A stretch of DNA of 64,000 nt from Acestrorhynchus altus (lineage: Eukaryota; Chordata; Actinopteri; Characiformes; Acestrorhynchidae). The DNA is taken from contig CM067503.1 of NCBI GenBank assembly GCA_034509495.1, positions 17,760,100 to 17,824,099 of the forward strand, in the 5' to 3' direction. Made by a program: the position numbers and the translations under genes. Position 1 is the stretch's first letter. Every line of letters begins with the position of its first letter. Positions 45,740 to 56,444 of this stretch are shown piece after piece. The notes under the pieces are model-generated. The model did not search any database. It was given only the letters and a program-made list of their open reading frames with translations, and was not told where the DNA came from.

Positions 45740-46250
45740 AGACACTTATGAGAAGGGAATTATACCGGGTAGTGATATTTCTGTTCAAGAGGACTGTAAT
45801 GGTTGATCTGTCATCTCCTCTATCACCTCCATGCTGTACAGCAACAGTGTCTGATGCGTTTGCCCGTTTCGCACTTCAGCTTGCATCCAGTTCGGGCTGT
45901 TTTACGTGCCTTGAAACCCAGATAAGAAAGGGGGTCAGACATCATTTTGGGCAGAAAGTGAGGTTGTGCTCAGTAAGTCAGTATGAACTGCAGTCGGCCT
46001 CGCACTCGTACACCCTTGGAAACGCGCGCTCACAGGCAGGCGCGCGCGCGCACACACACACGCACGCACGGCGCCTAACAACGAAACGAGGTGCGCACGC
46101 GGTGTCCCTCTTGCTGAGGGGGGAAAGGGAAAAAGGGAGAGAAAAAAGAAATCGATCGCCAGGGACAGTGGTGCGCGTCGGAGGATCGTATCTTGTCAAA
46201 ATAATATATTACCCTCATCCCCGGCTGATCGATGCGGTGGATTAGGGACG
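45740..46250. promoter_or_regulatory. CpG-bearing candidate element
   Basis: Unique sequence with increasing CpG density (GATGCGTTTGCCCGTTTCGC, TCGGCCTCGCACTCG, GGCGCGCGCGCGCAC) and ATCGATCGCCAGGG and GGCTGATCGATGCGG near the end. The 165-codon open frame here is not supported by any domain. CpG island or enhancer. Confidence 0.42.
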
Positions 46251-46251
46251 G

Positions 46252-46254
<3 letters not shown>

Positions 46255-46294
<40 letters not shown>
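46255..46294. repeat. (CT)20 microsatellite
   Basis: Pure CT run flanked on both sides by CpG-bearing unique sequence. Confidence 0.96.
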
Positions 46295-46297
<3 letters not shown>

Positions 46298-46420
46298 CGT
46301 GCAGTTTAATATTTACCTCCATGGAGGAACAGGCACGCCGACGCTCACTCTTAATTGATTCCGACACTTGGGGCTCTGTGCTCGGGTTGCGGAAGAAGGC
46401 GGGAGGGGTGGCTGGAATAT
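46295..46420. promoter_or_regulatory. candidate conserved element
   Basis: AGTTTAATATTTACCTCC, CACGCCGACGCTCAC and TCTTAATTGATTCCGACAC in unique sequence right after the CT run. Probably one element with 45.74-46.25 kb, split by the microsatellite. Confidence 0.42.
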
Positions 46421-46614
46421 AGAGAGAGGGAAATAGTGAAGACCAGGAAGATGAGAATGAGAACGAATTCAATGTGGCTACGAAATGAGAGTGCAGTGAA
46501 CACACTCACCATTTGCTCACAGTAGCAGCAGGAGGTCTTTGTAGCAATCTAGTTTGAGCTTTTCAAAAAAGTAGCCTTCAGAAAGCTCAAATTTGCTGAA
46601 AAATGAGGGTGACA

Positions 46615-46870
46615 AAAGAGGTTCTGAGCAGCAATTCCACAAAAGAACCTCGTCTGGTTTCCTTATACCAATGGATTTTTACCCTTCTTCTGGTTGTAGT
46701 ACATCAGCCACGACACGTCTCATCATTATAGAACCATGTTTGTAATAGAGAACAAACTTTTAAATGTCTAAAGAACTTTCTTCACAGTGACTTCATTATA
46801 AAATGTGACTCTTTGTGGATAACCAGTGCTTGTTCTATGCAAGGACCTAAGAAGCAGCTTACTATTATTA
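46615..46870. mobile_element. GGTTCTTT-family repeat copy
   Basis: 'AAGAGGTTCTGAGCAGC', 'ACAAAAGAACCTCGTC', 'ATAGAACCATGTTTG' and 'AAAGAACTTTCTTCACAG' indicate a decayed palindromic copy. Confidence 0.45.
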
Positions 46871-46984
46871 AAATAAAAATGGGCTTGAATTGGTCAAGAG
46901 CAAAGGTAACACTAGCAAATCTAACACATTTGGTGTCGGAATCTTGCAGCTTAAATGTTACCTGTCCAGTATTATTGCAATGCA

Positions 46985-47320
46985 CTAAAGAGATTTTTCA
47001 CTGTTGATTCACTATCAAATCAACGTCATGGTCATGACAGAATCAACACTGAAACAAGTTTTGATTTTGAAAAGTCAAAGTGACTCAACTGTAAAACAAT
47101 TATATTGGCAATGTTCTTTCAATGCTGTTCTGCATTGTTTCAATGTCATTTCAACTTTGTTCTTGATGTTATAACTTGTAATTTTCAAATGCAACCTTGA
47201 GTACTATGTGTTTAATTAACTTTTCCAGGACTGTTTGACATTAAATAATTCAACATTTTTTCATCGTTGAAGCAACTACCATTATTTCAGCCACATTTCA
47301 ATGTCGGCCATGTGCCAGTA
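46985..47320. mobile_element. dispersed repeat rich in CAACGT/TCAATGTC words
   Basis: Repeated TCAACGT, TCAATGTCATTTCAAC and CAACATTTT words in both orientations, typical of a teleost palindromic repeat with 'TTGATTCAACGTTGA' text. Diverged. Confidence 0.4.
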
Positions 47321-47324
47321 GGCT

Positions 47325-48830
47325 ATTATGATGCTCCCAAACCAAAACAGATAGAAATGCTTGTTTAGTAACAGTATCAACTGGTTTCATTTTAGAATGC
47401 TAATTCATTCTAAAACACTCCTGCTACAAAAGCAGTAGTATCAAAAAGTAGATGTCATGACGAATAGATCAACATACATACATACATACATGCTCAAACC
47501 CAGATAGCACTGAATGTTAGGCCCCCATCTGAGCTGTAAGTGCAAAAAGTGGCCCAAATGTATCTGCTGTCTGGGAAATAACATGTTGATGATATGTTCC
47601 CCGAAGAGCCTTAAATCTTCTGTAGCATTGTCAGGTCTATAACCTTTATAAATAAGGTGCCAAAATGAGTTCTGTAGAGCACTGAAGAACCACGTCTTGT
47701 GATCCACAGATGAATGTTTCCAGATGTGGCTGCTGCTTTTATCCTGAGAAAGTTACATTTGAAACATAGCACTGGGAGTCTTGCCCAAGAACAACAGAAA
47801 AGGCAATGTTGTTACCTATTTCACTAGACCAACCACCAATCTAAATCCTTCATGTTGAGGGTGAACATATAGAGAGCAAATGTGAGGGAGAGGTCAGAAG
47901 AAAATGAAAAGAAAAAATCTGTATAAAAAAGGGTATTGACAAAGATAGAGAGGGGGAAAGACACGATTAAATCTACTACTCTGAAGAGGCAAACAAATGA
48001 TGAGCATAGACAGAAGATGGAGCAGATTTAGGACAGAATGAGATAGTGTACTAGGAGAAAGAAGAATGGAAGAAATGGAGGGAAAATTAGAAGGATTAAG
48101 TGCAAATGACATGAAGATAAAGAGCAAAAGGTATGCCACAAGGACAGAGCGGAAGGCAACAATATAAAGGGAAAGAAAAAGAGGAAAAACAATGAGATAA
48201 AGGGAGGGGGCATAAAAGCATGAAGGCAAAGACAGAAAACACATGCGACAGGGCAGAGGAGCAGAGCCAAAGAAAGACCATATTTTCTGTTGAAGGAAAG
48301 TGGCTGTCACCTTGTTCCGCCAGCAAAGAGTGTAGCTATAAAATACGAGAGCCAGGCAGGCCACAGTGGATGACTTACGTGTATATCTAGGCTTTGTCAA
48401 TATTTCTTTCTGTCTCCCTCTTTCGTCTCCATCTGTCTCACTTTCACACAGAAACTATTTTTTTCTGTTCTTGTTGGGGTTTACATTTATGTATAAACCA
48501 CTACTCTGCTAATCTTTATTAATTGTCTAATGCTACTCCAAATCTCAAGAAATAATTGAAAAAAAAATGAAATGAAATTATTCTAAGTGGGGGTCTCAGT
48601 GTCTACAACAGATTTATGAATGTTTTGTTTACTATTCAAAACTATTAAAAAATTATTAAAAACATGTTTTCAGTTAAGTTTGTAAATATTTGGATCTTGT
48701 CACATTTTTGTCCCAATTCTTGTAATGTAGCTTTCTTCATGACCTAAATGAATTTGAAATAAAGCAGTTAGTCTGTGATTGAAATGCAGACATAATTTAA
48801 AGAGATTAACAAAATATTGTGTTAACAGTT
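47325..48830. other. unassigned DNA
   Basis: AT-rich, with a purine-biased tract at 47.87-48.30 kb that yields three overlapping minus-strand frames of no evident meaning. Nothing else supported. Confidence 0.4.
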
Positions 48831-48837
48831 AAATAGT

Positions 48838-49170
48838 CCCTTCGTTTTCACAGGCTCAAATGTAATAGGACAATTAGATACCTATAATTATTTTCATGGT
48901 CAGATGTGGTCTGGTCCTTTATTCTTTCATTACATTTTAAGGAGCAAAAAGCTCAGAAGTTGATTTAAGTGCTGAACCTCCTAATATGTGGTTCAAAGAG
49001 ACATCAATGCCAGTAAAGGAGGCTATAATTAGACAAAAAAAAAAGAAAAACAGACCAGAGAATCAGAGAAATAGCAGACTCTTTAGGAGTGGAATCAACA
49101 CATTCAGTACACTGGACTCATTCAAGTCTGATTGACTGTATAATGTAAACATTTTGAGAAATATGAGATT
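48838..49170 (+). pseudogene. Tc1-like element, left end and transposase N-terminal fragment
   Basis: 'AGTCCCTTCGTTTTCACAGG' followed by 'CTCAAATGTAATAGGACAA' matches a subterminal region I recall from a fish Tc1-like family. Further in, plus-strand text encodes a decayed 'KEAIIRQ..KKNR..REIA.SLGV..STH.VHW'-like start of transposase (about 49,015-49,125). The element is then interrupted by another Tc1-like copy at 49,188. The fragment at 51,895-52,240 may be its C-terminal half. Confidence 0.55.
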
Positions 49171-49187
49171 AAGTTTTACTAGCTATA

Positions 49188-50138
49188 CACTCCCTTCCAA
49201 AAGCACTGGAACAGTGAGACCAATCCTTTTTTTTTGCTGTACACTGAAAATAGTTGGGTTTGATATTGAAAGACAAAAATGGGCAAGAGAGAACATTTCA
49301 TATTTTATGTCCAGGTATTTACATCTGGATCTGACACACAGTTCAGAAGATTGCACATTTCTTCTGAACCCACCCATTTTTCTTGTGAGCAAAAGTATTG
49401 GAACAGATTAAATTAAAATAGATGAAAGTGAATAAGACTTTATATTTAGTGGCAAATCTTTAGCTTGCAAAAACTGCATCAAGACTGTGAACTCACTGAA
49501 CTCACTAAACATTTGCATTCTTCATTTGTGATGCATTTTCCTAGCTTTCACTGCAGACTTGAGCTTGTATGTTTGTGGTCATGAGCAGATCCTTTCTTTC
49601 TCCAAACTTTACCATTTCCATCACATTAGTAAAGGTTCATCTTTGCCTCAACAGTGCATAAAACTTTGTCTTAGGCTTCTCTCTGTAGTTCTTGGCAAAT
49701 TCCAGCCTGGTCTTCCTTTACTTCTTGCTAATTTGTGGTTTGCATCTTCTGATGAAGCCTCTGGACTTTTGTACATGAAATTCTCTGCGATCAGTAGATT
49801 TCAATACCTTCACTCCTGCCACCTAGGGGTTATTCCTGCTTGTCTTTCTTCACAGCAAGTACAATGTTTCTTTCATCAACTGCTGTTGTTTTCCTTGGTC
49901 TACCTGTTTGACATCTGTTACTTACAGTACACCAGTGATGACTTTCTTCTTCAGGAAATGGTAGTAGTGGCTATAACCAATATTTGTGCAATGGCTCTGG
50001 TTGAATTTCCAATCAATTTTACAATTGCTTGTTTTAATTTTTGTCTTATATTCATCTGTCAATGGCAAACCCAAATGTTTTCAGTCTGCAGCAAAAATGG
50101 GATTGGCCTCACTGTTCCAATAGATTTGGAGGAGAGTG
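49188..50138 (-). mobile_element. Tc1-like element with both inverted termini, inactive
   Basis: Left end CACTCCCTTCCAAAAGCACT and right end complementary to CACTCTCCTCCAAATCTATT; the two 39-bp termini agree at 32 positions by my count. The left end follows TA. Inside, minus-strand transposase text is degraded (the plus-strand 213-codon frame at 49,559-50,200 is only its antisense shadow; the 'TTTTCCTTGGTCTACC' stretch is the complement of the GRPR-like linker). About 950 bp, so internally shortened compared with a typical 1.2-1.6 kb Tc1 element. Confidence 0.82.
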
Positions 50139-50164
50139 TGACACATGCAAATGTAATCCGTAGC

Positions 50165-51470
50165 ATTAGTTCAACTGAGCTAAAAATGTTTTGCTGCTGA
50201 TTTTTTGTTTGTATTTCACATCTGGTGCATCTTGTGTTAGTGTCCAGCAATAGTCAGACAACATTTAGGGGTTCTCGAATCCAACATGTTGGTCATAGTT
50301 TGGTGCTTGATAATTGCCAAGGAAATTTTCTGCAACATCCTTGAATGACTTCCAAGGATTCAAAATCATTCAAAATGTGTTGGATTTGTGGACCAACAAA
50401 AATGCGTTACTTTTTCTGCAGCAGTTATTCTTGGGAACATTTGTCTTAAAAAGTTTTATGCAAAGGCAAAAACTTTGGTCCACAGGTGATTTGTGTGCCA
50501 CATTGTTTTGCCACATAAGTCAGTTGCTGATGCATTGGCCAGTTCCTTTTATTGTAATGTGACTTTCTATTATTGCTGTTTGAAGAGGAAACAGCAGTAC
50601 TTTGTATATCCCAGCTTCAGTCCAAGCAACAGTGCCACTACTTTCAAATCTTGAGTTCTAGTTGTAGTTCCTTTAGTTGCTGGGTTTCGATAACAGTTCC
50701 ATGTTCACATATGTTTCTTTCATGTGTGCAGCATAGTCAACGGGTATTGAAGGATAGACATTGTCATTGTGCAACAAGACAGCCTTGAGGCTTAACCAGT
50801 ATAAATCAATAAAAAAGATGCCTTTGTTTAGACTCATGCTTACAACTCTGCATTTGCTTTTGACAAACCTAATTCCATGCAAAAAAAAATCATAGTTCTG
50901 ACTATGTATGACGAGGCTCACCAGACATACATGGTTCAAAGTCTGAATCAATGTCACTTTCAATTTCTGACCTATGGTCTGCATCACCTTTGTCACCTTC
51001 TAACTCAAGGCACCATGTTTCTAGTGGCTTTGGGAAGAGTGTCATCATGTAGCACTGGTCTCATTGCTGAAAGCAGATTTTGGGTATTTGGTGGTATTCT
51101 TATTTTAGTAGAGAAACCAGAGATATTTGACAGAAGTAACAGTCAGTGACATGATCCTTCTGTTCCCACCATCATGTGAACAGCAAACGGCAAATTTGCT
51201 AAAATTGCAAAAATTTACTTGTGTGAATCTCTCAGCCAAGCCCTAAGCACATCTTCTAAAACAGATATGAGAAGCCCAAGATTTGTCTTGAGCACCGACC
51301 TTACAACTGAAATACAACTCATAAGCTTTCATGATAAGAGTTGTCATGGTGCATTCTTTGAGCTTAAGTGTGTACTGCCCACAAATGTAACAGAAGCAGC
51401 AGCTGTTGTGACACTGACAAGACATTTTATAACTACAGCTGTTTCGATTGTAAGTAACCAGCATAAAAGA
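50165..51470 (-). pseudogene. broken copy of a multicopy protein family of unknown function
   Basis: Read on the minus strand, scattered frames recover the N-to-C order of a family I recognise from uncharacterised proteins repeated in fish and aquatic-invertebrate genomes: 'FCYICGQYT' (CxxC) with 'YELYFSCKVGAQDKSWASHIC' in short pieces (51,390-51,270), 'SAMRPVLHDDTLP' (about 51,070), 'LKAVLLHNDN..YPSIP' (50,785-50,740), 'DLKVVALLLGLKLGYTKYC' (50,650-50,595), 'FVGPQI' (50,390), and the end 'DYCWTLTQDAPDVKYKQK' (50,256-50,200). Each piece is in a different frame or broken by stops, so it is a pseudogene, shorter than the family's usual roughly 700 residues from memory. The N-terminal CxxC...HxxC suggests a zinc finger. 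Function unknown; repetition across genomes suggests spread with transposons (inference). Confidence 0.7.
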
Positions 51471-51894
51471 TCCTGATATGTCAACAAGAACAAGTGCAGC
51501 AACATAGATACACCAAACTGATATATCCGTCTAATGATGGCATTTGTGGAAGCTAGCTGCTTTTTTGCATCTACACACAGCGTCCAGACATGCTTAAATA
51601 TGTCAAGGCATGCCTAATCTGTAACAAATCCTCTTAAATTCAGTTTCAATCAAATGCAATGAATGCATGCATAGGCATGTCTGTAAAACACAAAGAACAT
51701 ATATATTGTGGACTATATTTACATAAAAACTGTAGGAAAAATTGTTGAAAAAGTAGATTTAGTATTTTCAGGATCTTAGGATTTTCAGGGTCTATGATCA
51801 AGAAATGTCTTCATGAATATAAAAGCAAAAAGTTGAGTTCAATGTGAAAACCAATGGCAAAACTATAGAAAAGAAAGAACAGATTAGTCTTTGG

Positions 51895-52240
51895 TAGAAA
51901 CATTACCCAGTTCTTGAATAATAATAATAATTCTTTAGACAGATGAAAACAATATTAACCTGTTCCAGAAAGATGGAAAGAGAAGAGCATGGAGAAAGAA
52001 AGGAAGGGTTTGTGAGGCAAAACCTACTACATCAACTATCAGCTGTGGTACAAAGAGTGGCATGTTACATTGCTGTTCAGTTTGTGTTATAGCATGTTAT
52101 GTTGCTGTTGTTAGAAGGTGCAGGATAGGTATAGTGTTCTAGTTCATGGTCAGATTCAGTCAAATGCTGCAAAAGGTATAGTATGGTATTCCACAGAACA
52201 GATAATGACCCAAATATGTTTAGATATGTTTAAATTATAT
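51895..52240 (+). pseudogene. Tc1-like transposase C-terminal fragment
   Basis: Plus-strand text 'AACCTGTTCCAGAAAGATGG', 'AAGAGAAGAGCATGGAG', 'CAAATGCTGCAAAAGG' and 'CAGATAATGACCCAAA' follows the order of the catalytic half of a Tc1-like gene ('NLFQ.DGKRRAWRKKG', '...QPNAAKL', '..DNDPK'). 'DNDPK' carries a catalytic aspartate of the DDE triad, though the frame is broken. It may belong to the element starting at 48,838. Confidence 0.6.
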
Positions 52241-52244
52241 CTGA

Positions 52245-52990
52245 AAGTCAACACTCACTGATTATTTCAACCCCCTTGAGGCCAAATTACAAAATAATGT
52301 CACTTTTGATAATACATAAATACATTAATCATCAGATCAACTAACAACTCTTAGAAAATTGTTAGTAAAAATTTGTTCAAACAAATTTAAACAAACTATA
52401 ATGATAAAGTTGAGCCCTAGCTACACAAGTTGTGTGTTTTTGTGTGTTTTTGTCATTGCCTCTTTTTTTGTAATAACATAGTAATTACATGAGATAGTTA
52501 CATGGCATATGATGATATCTTTATGGAAGGCCTTTGACTTCTTAAATATGTAATTACTTGATGTGTACATACTATCAGAAGTTTTATATCTTGATGAAAG
52601 TGAAGAAGTTGTTATCAAAAATTGCCAAATGATTTTTTCTGAATAGAAAGGTTGTAGATTCGTGTATATAAGTTGAGAATAAAAGAAAATATGACATTGT
52701 ATAATATAGCTTATTACTGTGACAAAATGTATTCAAAAATTCAGGCAGTCTTAATTTTTTGGGTTGAATTTGCCTCTTGGATCCATGCCAATCTCTAAAA
52801 CTGTTTATAGCAGCCCAAAACTTGAAATGATTTGTTCAGTGCCAACTTGACCAACATCTCAGGTAATAAAAACTGCTTTATTATATTGGATTTTAATAAC
52901 AGGAGCTTCTAAAAACAGTTATACATTTTATAAAAGTATGATATTCCACAATGAATTACTCTCAGATGCTTCAGAAGCTTAGAAAGAGTA
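52245..52990. other. AT-rich DNA
   Basis: No gene or element supported. Confidence 0.45.
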
Positions 52991-52999
52991 GGTTCTGCA

Positions 53000-53215
53000 G
53001 TTTGTGATTTGTGCCGGTGTGTCAAGGAATTCCTGACTAACAAAGCTGAGAACACAAGATGTGATTCTGCCCTCACAGTGAGGGCTGAGGGCCGAAAGGG
53101 CTACGGATTACTCCATGCAGGATTAAAGTTTATTACAATTTCATCACAAAAGCATCATTCGAATGTATTTTTTCTCTGTCTGACATACAATGGAAGAAGC
53201 TAGCAGGAAAAAAAA
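53000..53215. promoter_or_regulatory. candidate conserved non-coding element
   Basis: Unique block with GATTTGTGCCGGTGTGTC, GTGAGGGCTGAGGGCCG, GGCTACGGATTACTCC (an OTX/bicoid-like GGATTA) and GATTAAAGTTTATTAC. The 64-codon open frame has no domain. Confidence 0.38.
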
Positions 53216-53219
53216 GTTC

Positions 53220-54585
53220 TTAAGGTCATTGTCAATCAAGTATAGCCATGTGGCTAAGAGAAGGGTATCATTTCAATCAAATACAAATAAATTCATAAGA
53301 ATTTTATGAGCTTGATTCTATAATGTTGGTCTACAATCAATGTAGTGGATATATTTCATTCTTTTTCCAAATCTTCTTGCTCTGTTTTTTTTTACACTGT
53401 AAAATATTAGTTACACCTTGAAAAGATAAAGTAACTGATTACAGGGTGTTTTTGAGTTAACTGTACTTAGTTTGGTCACAAATGTTCTTATTTATTCATT
53501 TTGTATCTCAGGTTAGACAGTAGTACACATTTGGTTGCACCTCAGAAACATTAGTAAATTAACTGCAGTTAAAAATGGATTGCATAATGGATAATTGCAA
53601 TTATTATGCAAATAATGCAGTTAATAACAATTAATCATTTGTAACTGATAGTCTAATTATGTTGATTCCCAAAAGAGGCCAGAAATATCCAGTCAGGTCT
53701 TCTCCAGCCATCAGAATCAGTGCACTACTAAATTAATACACTTGAGATTAACAAGGGAAAAAACACTAAAATGCGTAGTGCTACTCCAGGAACAGGACTC
53801 CAGACATTGGTTTAAGGCATTTCATGGCAGGTCTATTACAGGTGGTGTGATCAAGATGTGTTAAAAATGTGTTACTGCAGAAAGGAAGGAGGTCAAACCG
53901 AGGTGAGTGTTATGGACTGAAACACGTTTGGCAGTAGCAGTAGGTTGTCACGCTAAAAGCTCTCTCTCTCTCTCTGTCCTGCAAATACCACAAAAACTCA
54001 CACTTGGAGCAGTTCTGCGCTTAAGTCAACAACCCACAAGGCTGCAAGGATGATTGTTAGTAAAAAGAAGAAAAAAAAAGGGGGGGGGTCTAATAAAAAT
54101 GAGTAAATAAAGCTCATCTTATTGAAGTCTTAAAGAATGTAGTTCTTAGTTTTTAGCTTTTGGAGAGATACCAAGAAGCATAAGCATGAATACCATCCCT
54201 GCCATTTTAATTTTACTTAGATTGTATATATATATATATATATTGTATATATATATTTTTTTTTTCTTAGAATGCTAACAATATCGACCTTAAGCTTTAA
54301 TTGTTAGTATTAACAATAAGATGTCATGAAAGCAATATTTGTTATTTTTATGCTATGCTATGATATTTTTGTGTCAGCACTTTTAGAGCAACCTGCAACC
54401 AAACAAACCAACCAAGGGCTACCAATTTAATAAATTCCAAATTGTATAATAATATGTTAAAGCAAAATGTTCATGATATTGGACAGGGCAGAGGCACGAT
54501 CATATACATAAAACATATTAAAGATATTAAACTTATACTATTACTGTATTATTTACCTCAACTACCAACACTATAGAACACTATA
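53220..54585. other. AT-rich DNA with short simple repeats
   Basis: Short (CT)n at 53,961, a G7 run near 54,083 and short (TA)n runs at 54,228-54,255. No gene. Confidence 0.45.
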
Positions 54586-54591
54586 GAACTA

Positions 54592-55123
54592 CAGGGGTTA
54601 GACAATGAAACTGAAACACCTGTCATTTTAGTGTGGGAGGTTTCATGGCTAAATTGGACCAGCCTGGTGGCCAATCTTCATTAATTGCACATTGTACCAG
54701 TAAGAGTAGAGTGTGAAGGTTCAATTAGCAGGTAAGAGCACAGTTTTGCTCAAAATATTGCAATGCACACAACATTATGGGTGACATAGCAGAGTTCAAA
54801 GAGGACAAATTGTTGGTGCAAGTCTTGCTGGAGCATCAGTGACCAAGACAGCAAGTCTTTGTGGTGTATCAAGAGCCATGGTATCCAGGGTAATGTGAGC
54901 ATACCACCAAGAAGGACGAACCACATCCGACAGGATTAACTGTGGACGCAAGAGGAAGCTGTCTGAAACGGACGTTTGGGTGCTAACCCGGATTGTATCC
55001 AAAAAATGTAATTCCCAAGACAAACTGATGCTGTATTGGTCACAAAAGGAGGTCCTAGTACACCATACTAATGAATTATTGTGATCTAAAACCAGGTATT
55101 TCAGTTTCATTGTCCAACCCCTG
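54592..55123 (+). mobile_element. internally deleted Tc1-like element with intact termini
   Basis: Flanked by TA on both sides. Left end CAGGGGTTAGACAATGAAAC and right end complementary to CAGGGGTTGGACAATGAAAC; 29 of 31 terminal positions agree. The 5' part encodes the transposase start ('EFKEDKLLVQVLLEHQ'-type decayed text; 'TACCACCAAGAAGGACGAAC' encodes a GRPR-like segment). At about 55,005 the sequence jumps from the HTH region to the last codons of the gene, losing the catalytic core. It is a non-autonomous deletion derivative and looks comparatively young. Confidence 0.88.
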
Positions 55124-55204
55124 TACATTAATGTTGATTTACTTAGAGAATAGAAAACAGATATGTTCACTGATAACAATAGCTTCACTGATAACAATAG
55201 CTAC

Positions 55205-55370
55205 AATAGCTACTGTAACAAGCTGATCCCTAATCTTTCTTCACTGAAGAAATTAATTAATTAGCTGATTCAAAAGTTATTTCAATGCTTACATTAGAGA
55301 GCCAAAATTCTAAAATTTCTTTTCTGAAAACTTTAACTAGCTAGGTGATTTGTAATGTTTCTTTACTAAC
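55205..55370. repeat. degenerate 42-bp minisatellite units
   Basis: Two to three diverged units resembling the array at 55.87 kb (AGCTGATCCCTAATCTTTC, TTAGCTGATTC, 'CTAGGTGATTTGTAATG'). Confidence 0.5.
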
Positions 55371-55374
55371 ATGA

Positions 55375-55865
55375 ACATTTTCAGACTTGAATTATGTTGA
55401 ATTTATGGCAAGAGATGGAAAAATAGAAGAATGCTGTTCTGAGTTTTATATACTCAAAAAGAACTCAAATATCATATTTTTGTTTTTTTAATTGCCATTG
55501 TCAAAATGAATTATCAATAAGATTTATTAATTGTATAATTATTATTGAACATTTTATTCCACAATCCCATGATATCAGTGTGCTTATTTTTTTACAATGC
55601 AGTGGGTGGGACAAACTGATGTTTGATTGGCTGGTAAATGTCTATTCTGTGGAACAAAAGGTGTCATTGTTATACATTAAAAAATAAGAAAACACATGAT
55701 GTCCATTGAAATGGCCACATAGTCTGAAAGTAAAAGCCTTTTTGAAATATGTATAGGGAGAATAAAAACCTAGTTTGATCTTGTACAGAGAATAATCCAA
55801 GGGTGGACCAGCAGTGGCCACTAGTCTGCGATGCTCAGAACATATGAAGCTTATATGCTTGTTAC
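55375..55865. other. AT-rich DNA
   Basis: No feature supported. Confidence 0.4.
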
Positions 55866-55870
55866 CTGGG

Positions 55871-56440
55871 TAGCTGATTCCTAATGTTTGTTCTCTGATA
55901 AAATGTTTCTTTGCTACTAACTAACTATCTGGTTGATTCCTAGTGTTGCTTAACTGATAACATTAATTAGCTTGCTATTCACTGATGACATTAACTAACT
56001 GATTAACTATTTTTCACTGATTTGTTTTTTCACTGATAACCTTACTTTGCTGGTTCCTGATGTTTTGTCACTGATAACATTGACTAGTCATCTGATTTTA
56101 ATGTTTTTTTCACTGATAACATTAACTAGTTATCTGAATCCTGATGTTTTGTCACTGATAGCATTAACTAATTAGCTGACTGTAATGTTTTTTCACTGAA
56201 AACATTGACTAGTTTGCGGATTCCTGATGTTTCATCACTAATAACATTAATTAGTTTGTTGATTATAATGTTTTTCACTAAAAACATTGACTAATTAGCT
56301 GATTCCTGATGTTTATTTATTGATAACATTATTTTAGCTGATTCCTGATGTTTTGTAACTGATAGCATTGACTAGATAGTTGATTCCTGATGTTTAGTCA
56401 CTGATAGCATTGACTAAATAGCTGATTCCTGAGGTTTTAT
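55871..56440. repeat. minisatellite with 42-bp unit
   Basis: About 13 diverged tandem copies of a unit near TGATTCCTGATGTTTTGTCA + CTGATAACATTGACTAATTAGC. The last three copies (56,330-56,430) keep an exact 42-bp period. Units contain TGATAACATT and TTAGCTGATT words, so the array also repeats GATA- and homeodomain-like sites. Confidence 0.85.
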
Positions 56441-56444
56441 CATT

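Noticed and set aside
45748..46245. 165-codon plus-strand frame near the CpG block
   Set aside because: No recognisable domain, includes CA-repeat translation, no splice sites or promoter supporting it.
49559..50200. 213-codon plus-strand frame, the longest in the window
   Set aside because: It is antisense to the decayed transposase of the Tc1-like element at 49,188-50,138 and extends past its terminus into the neighbouring relic.
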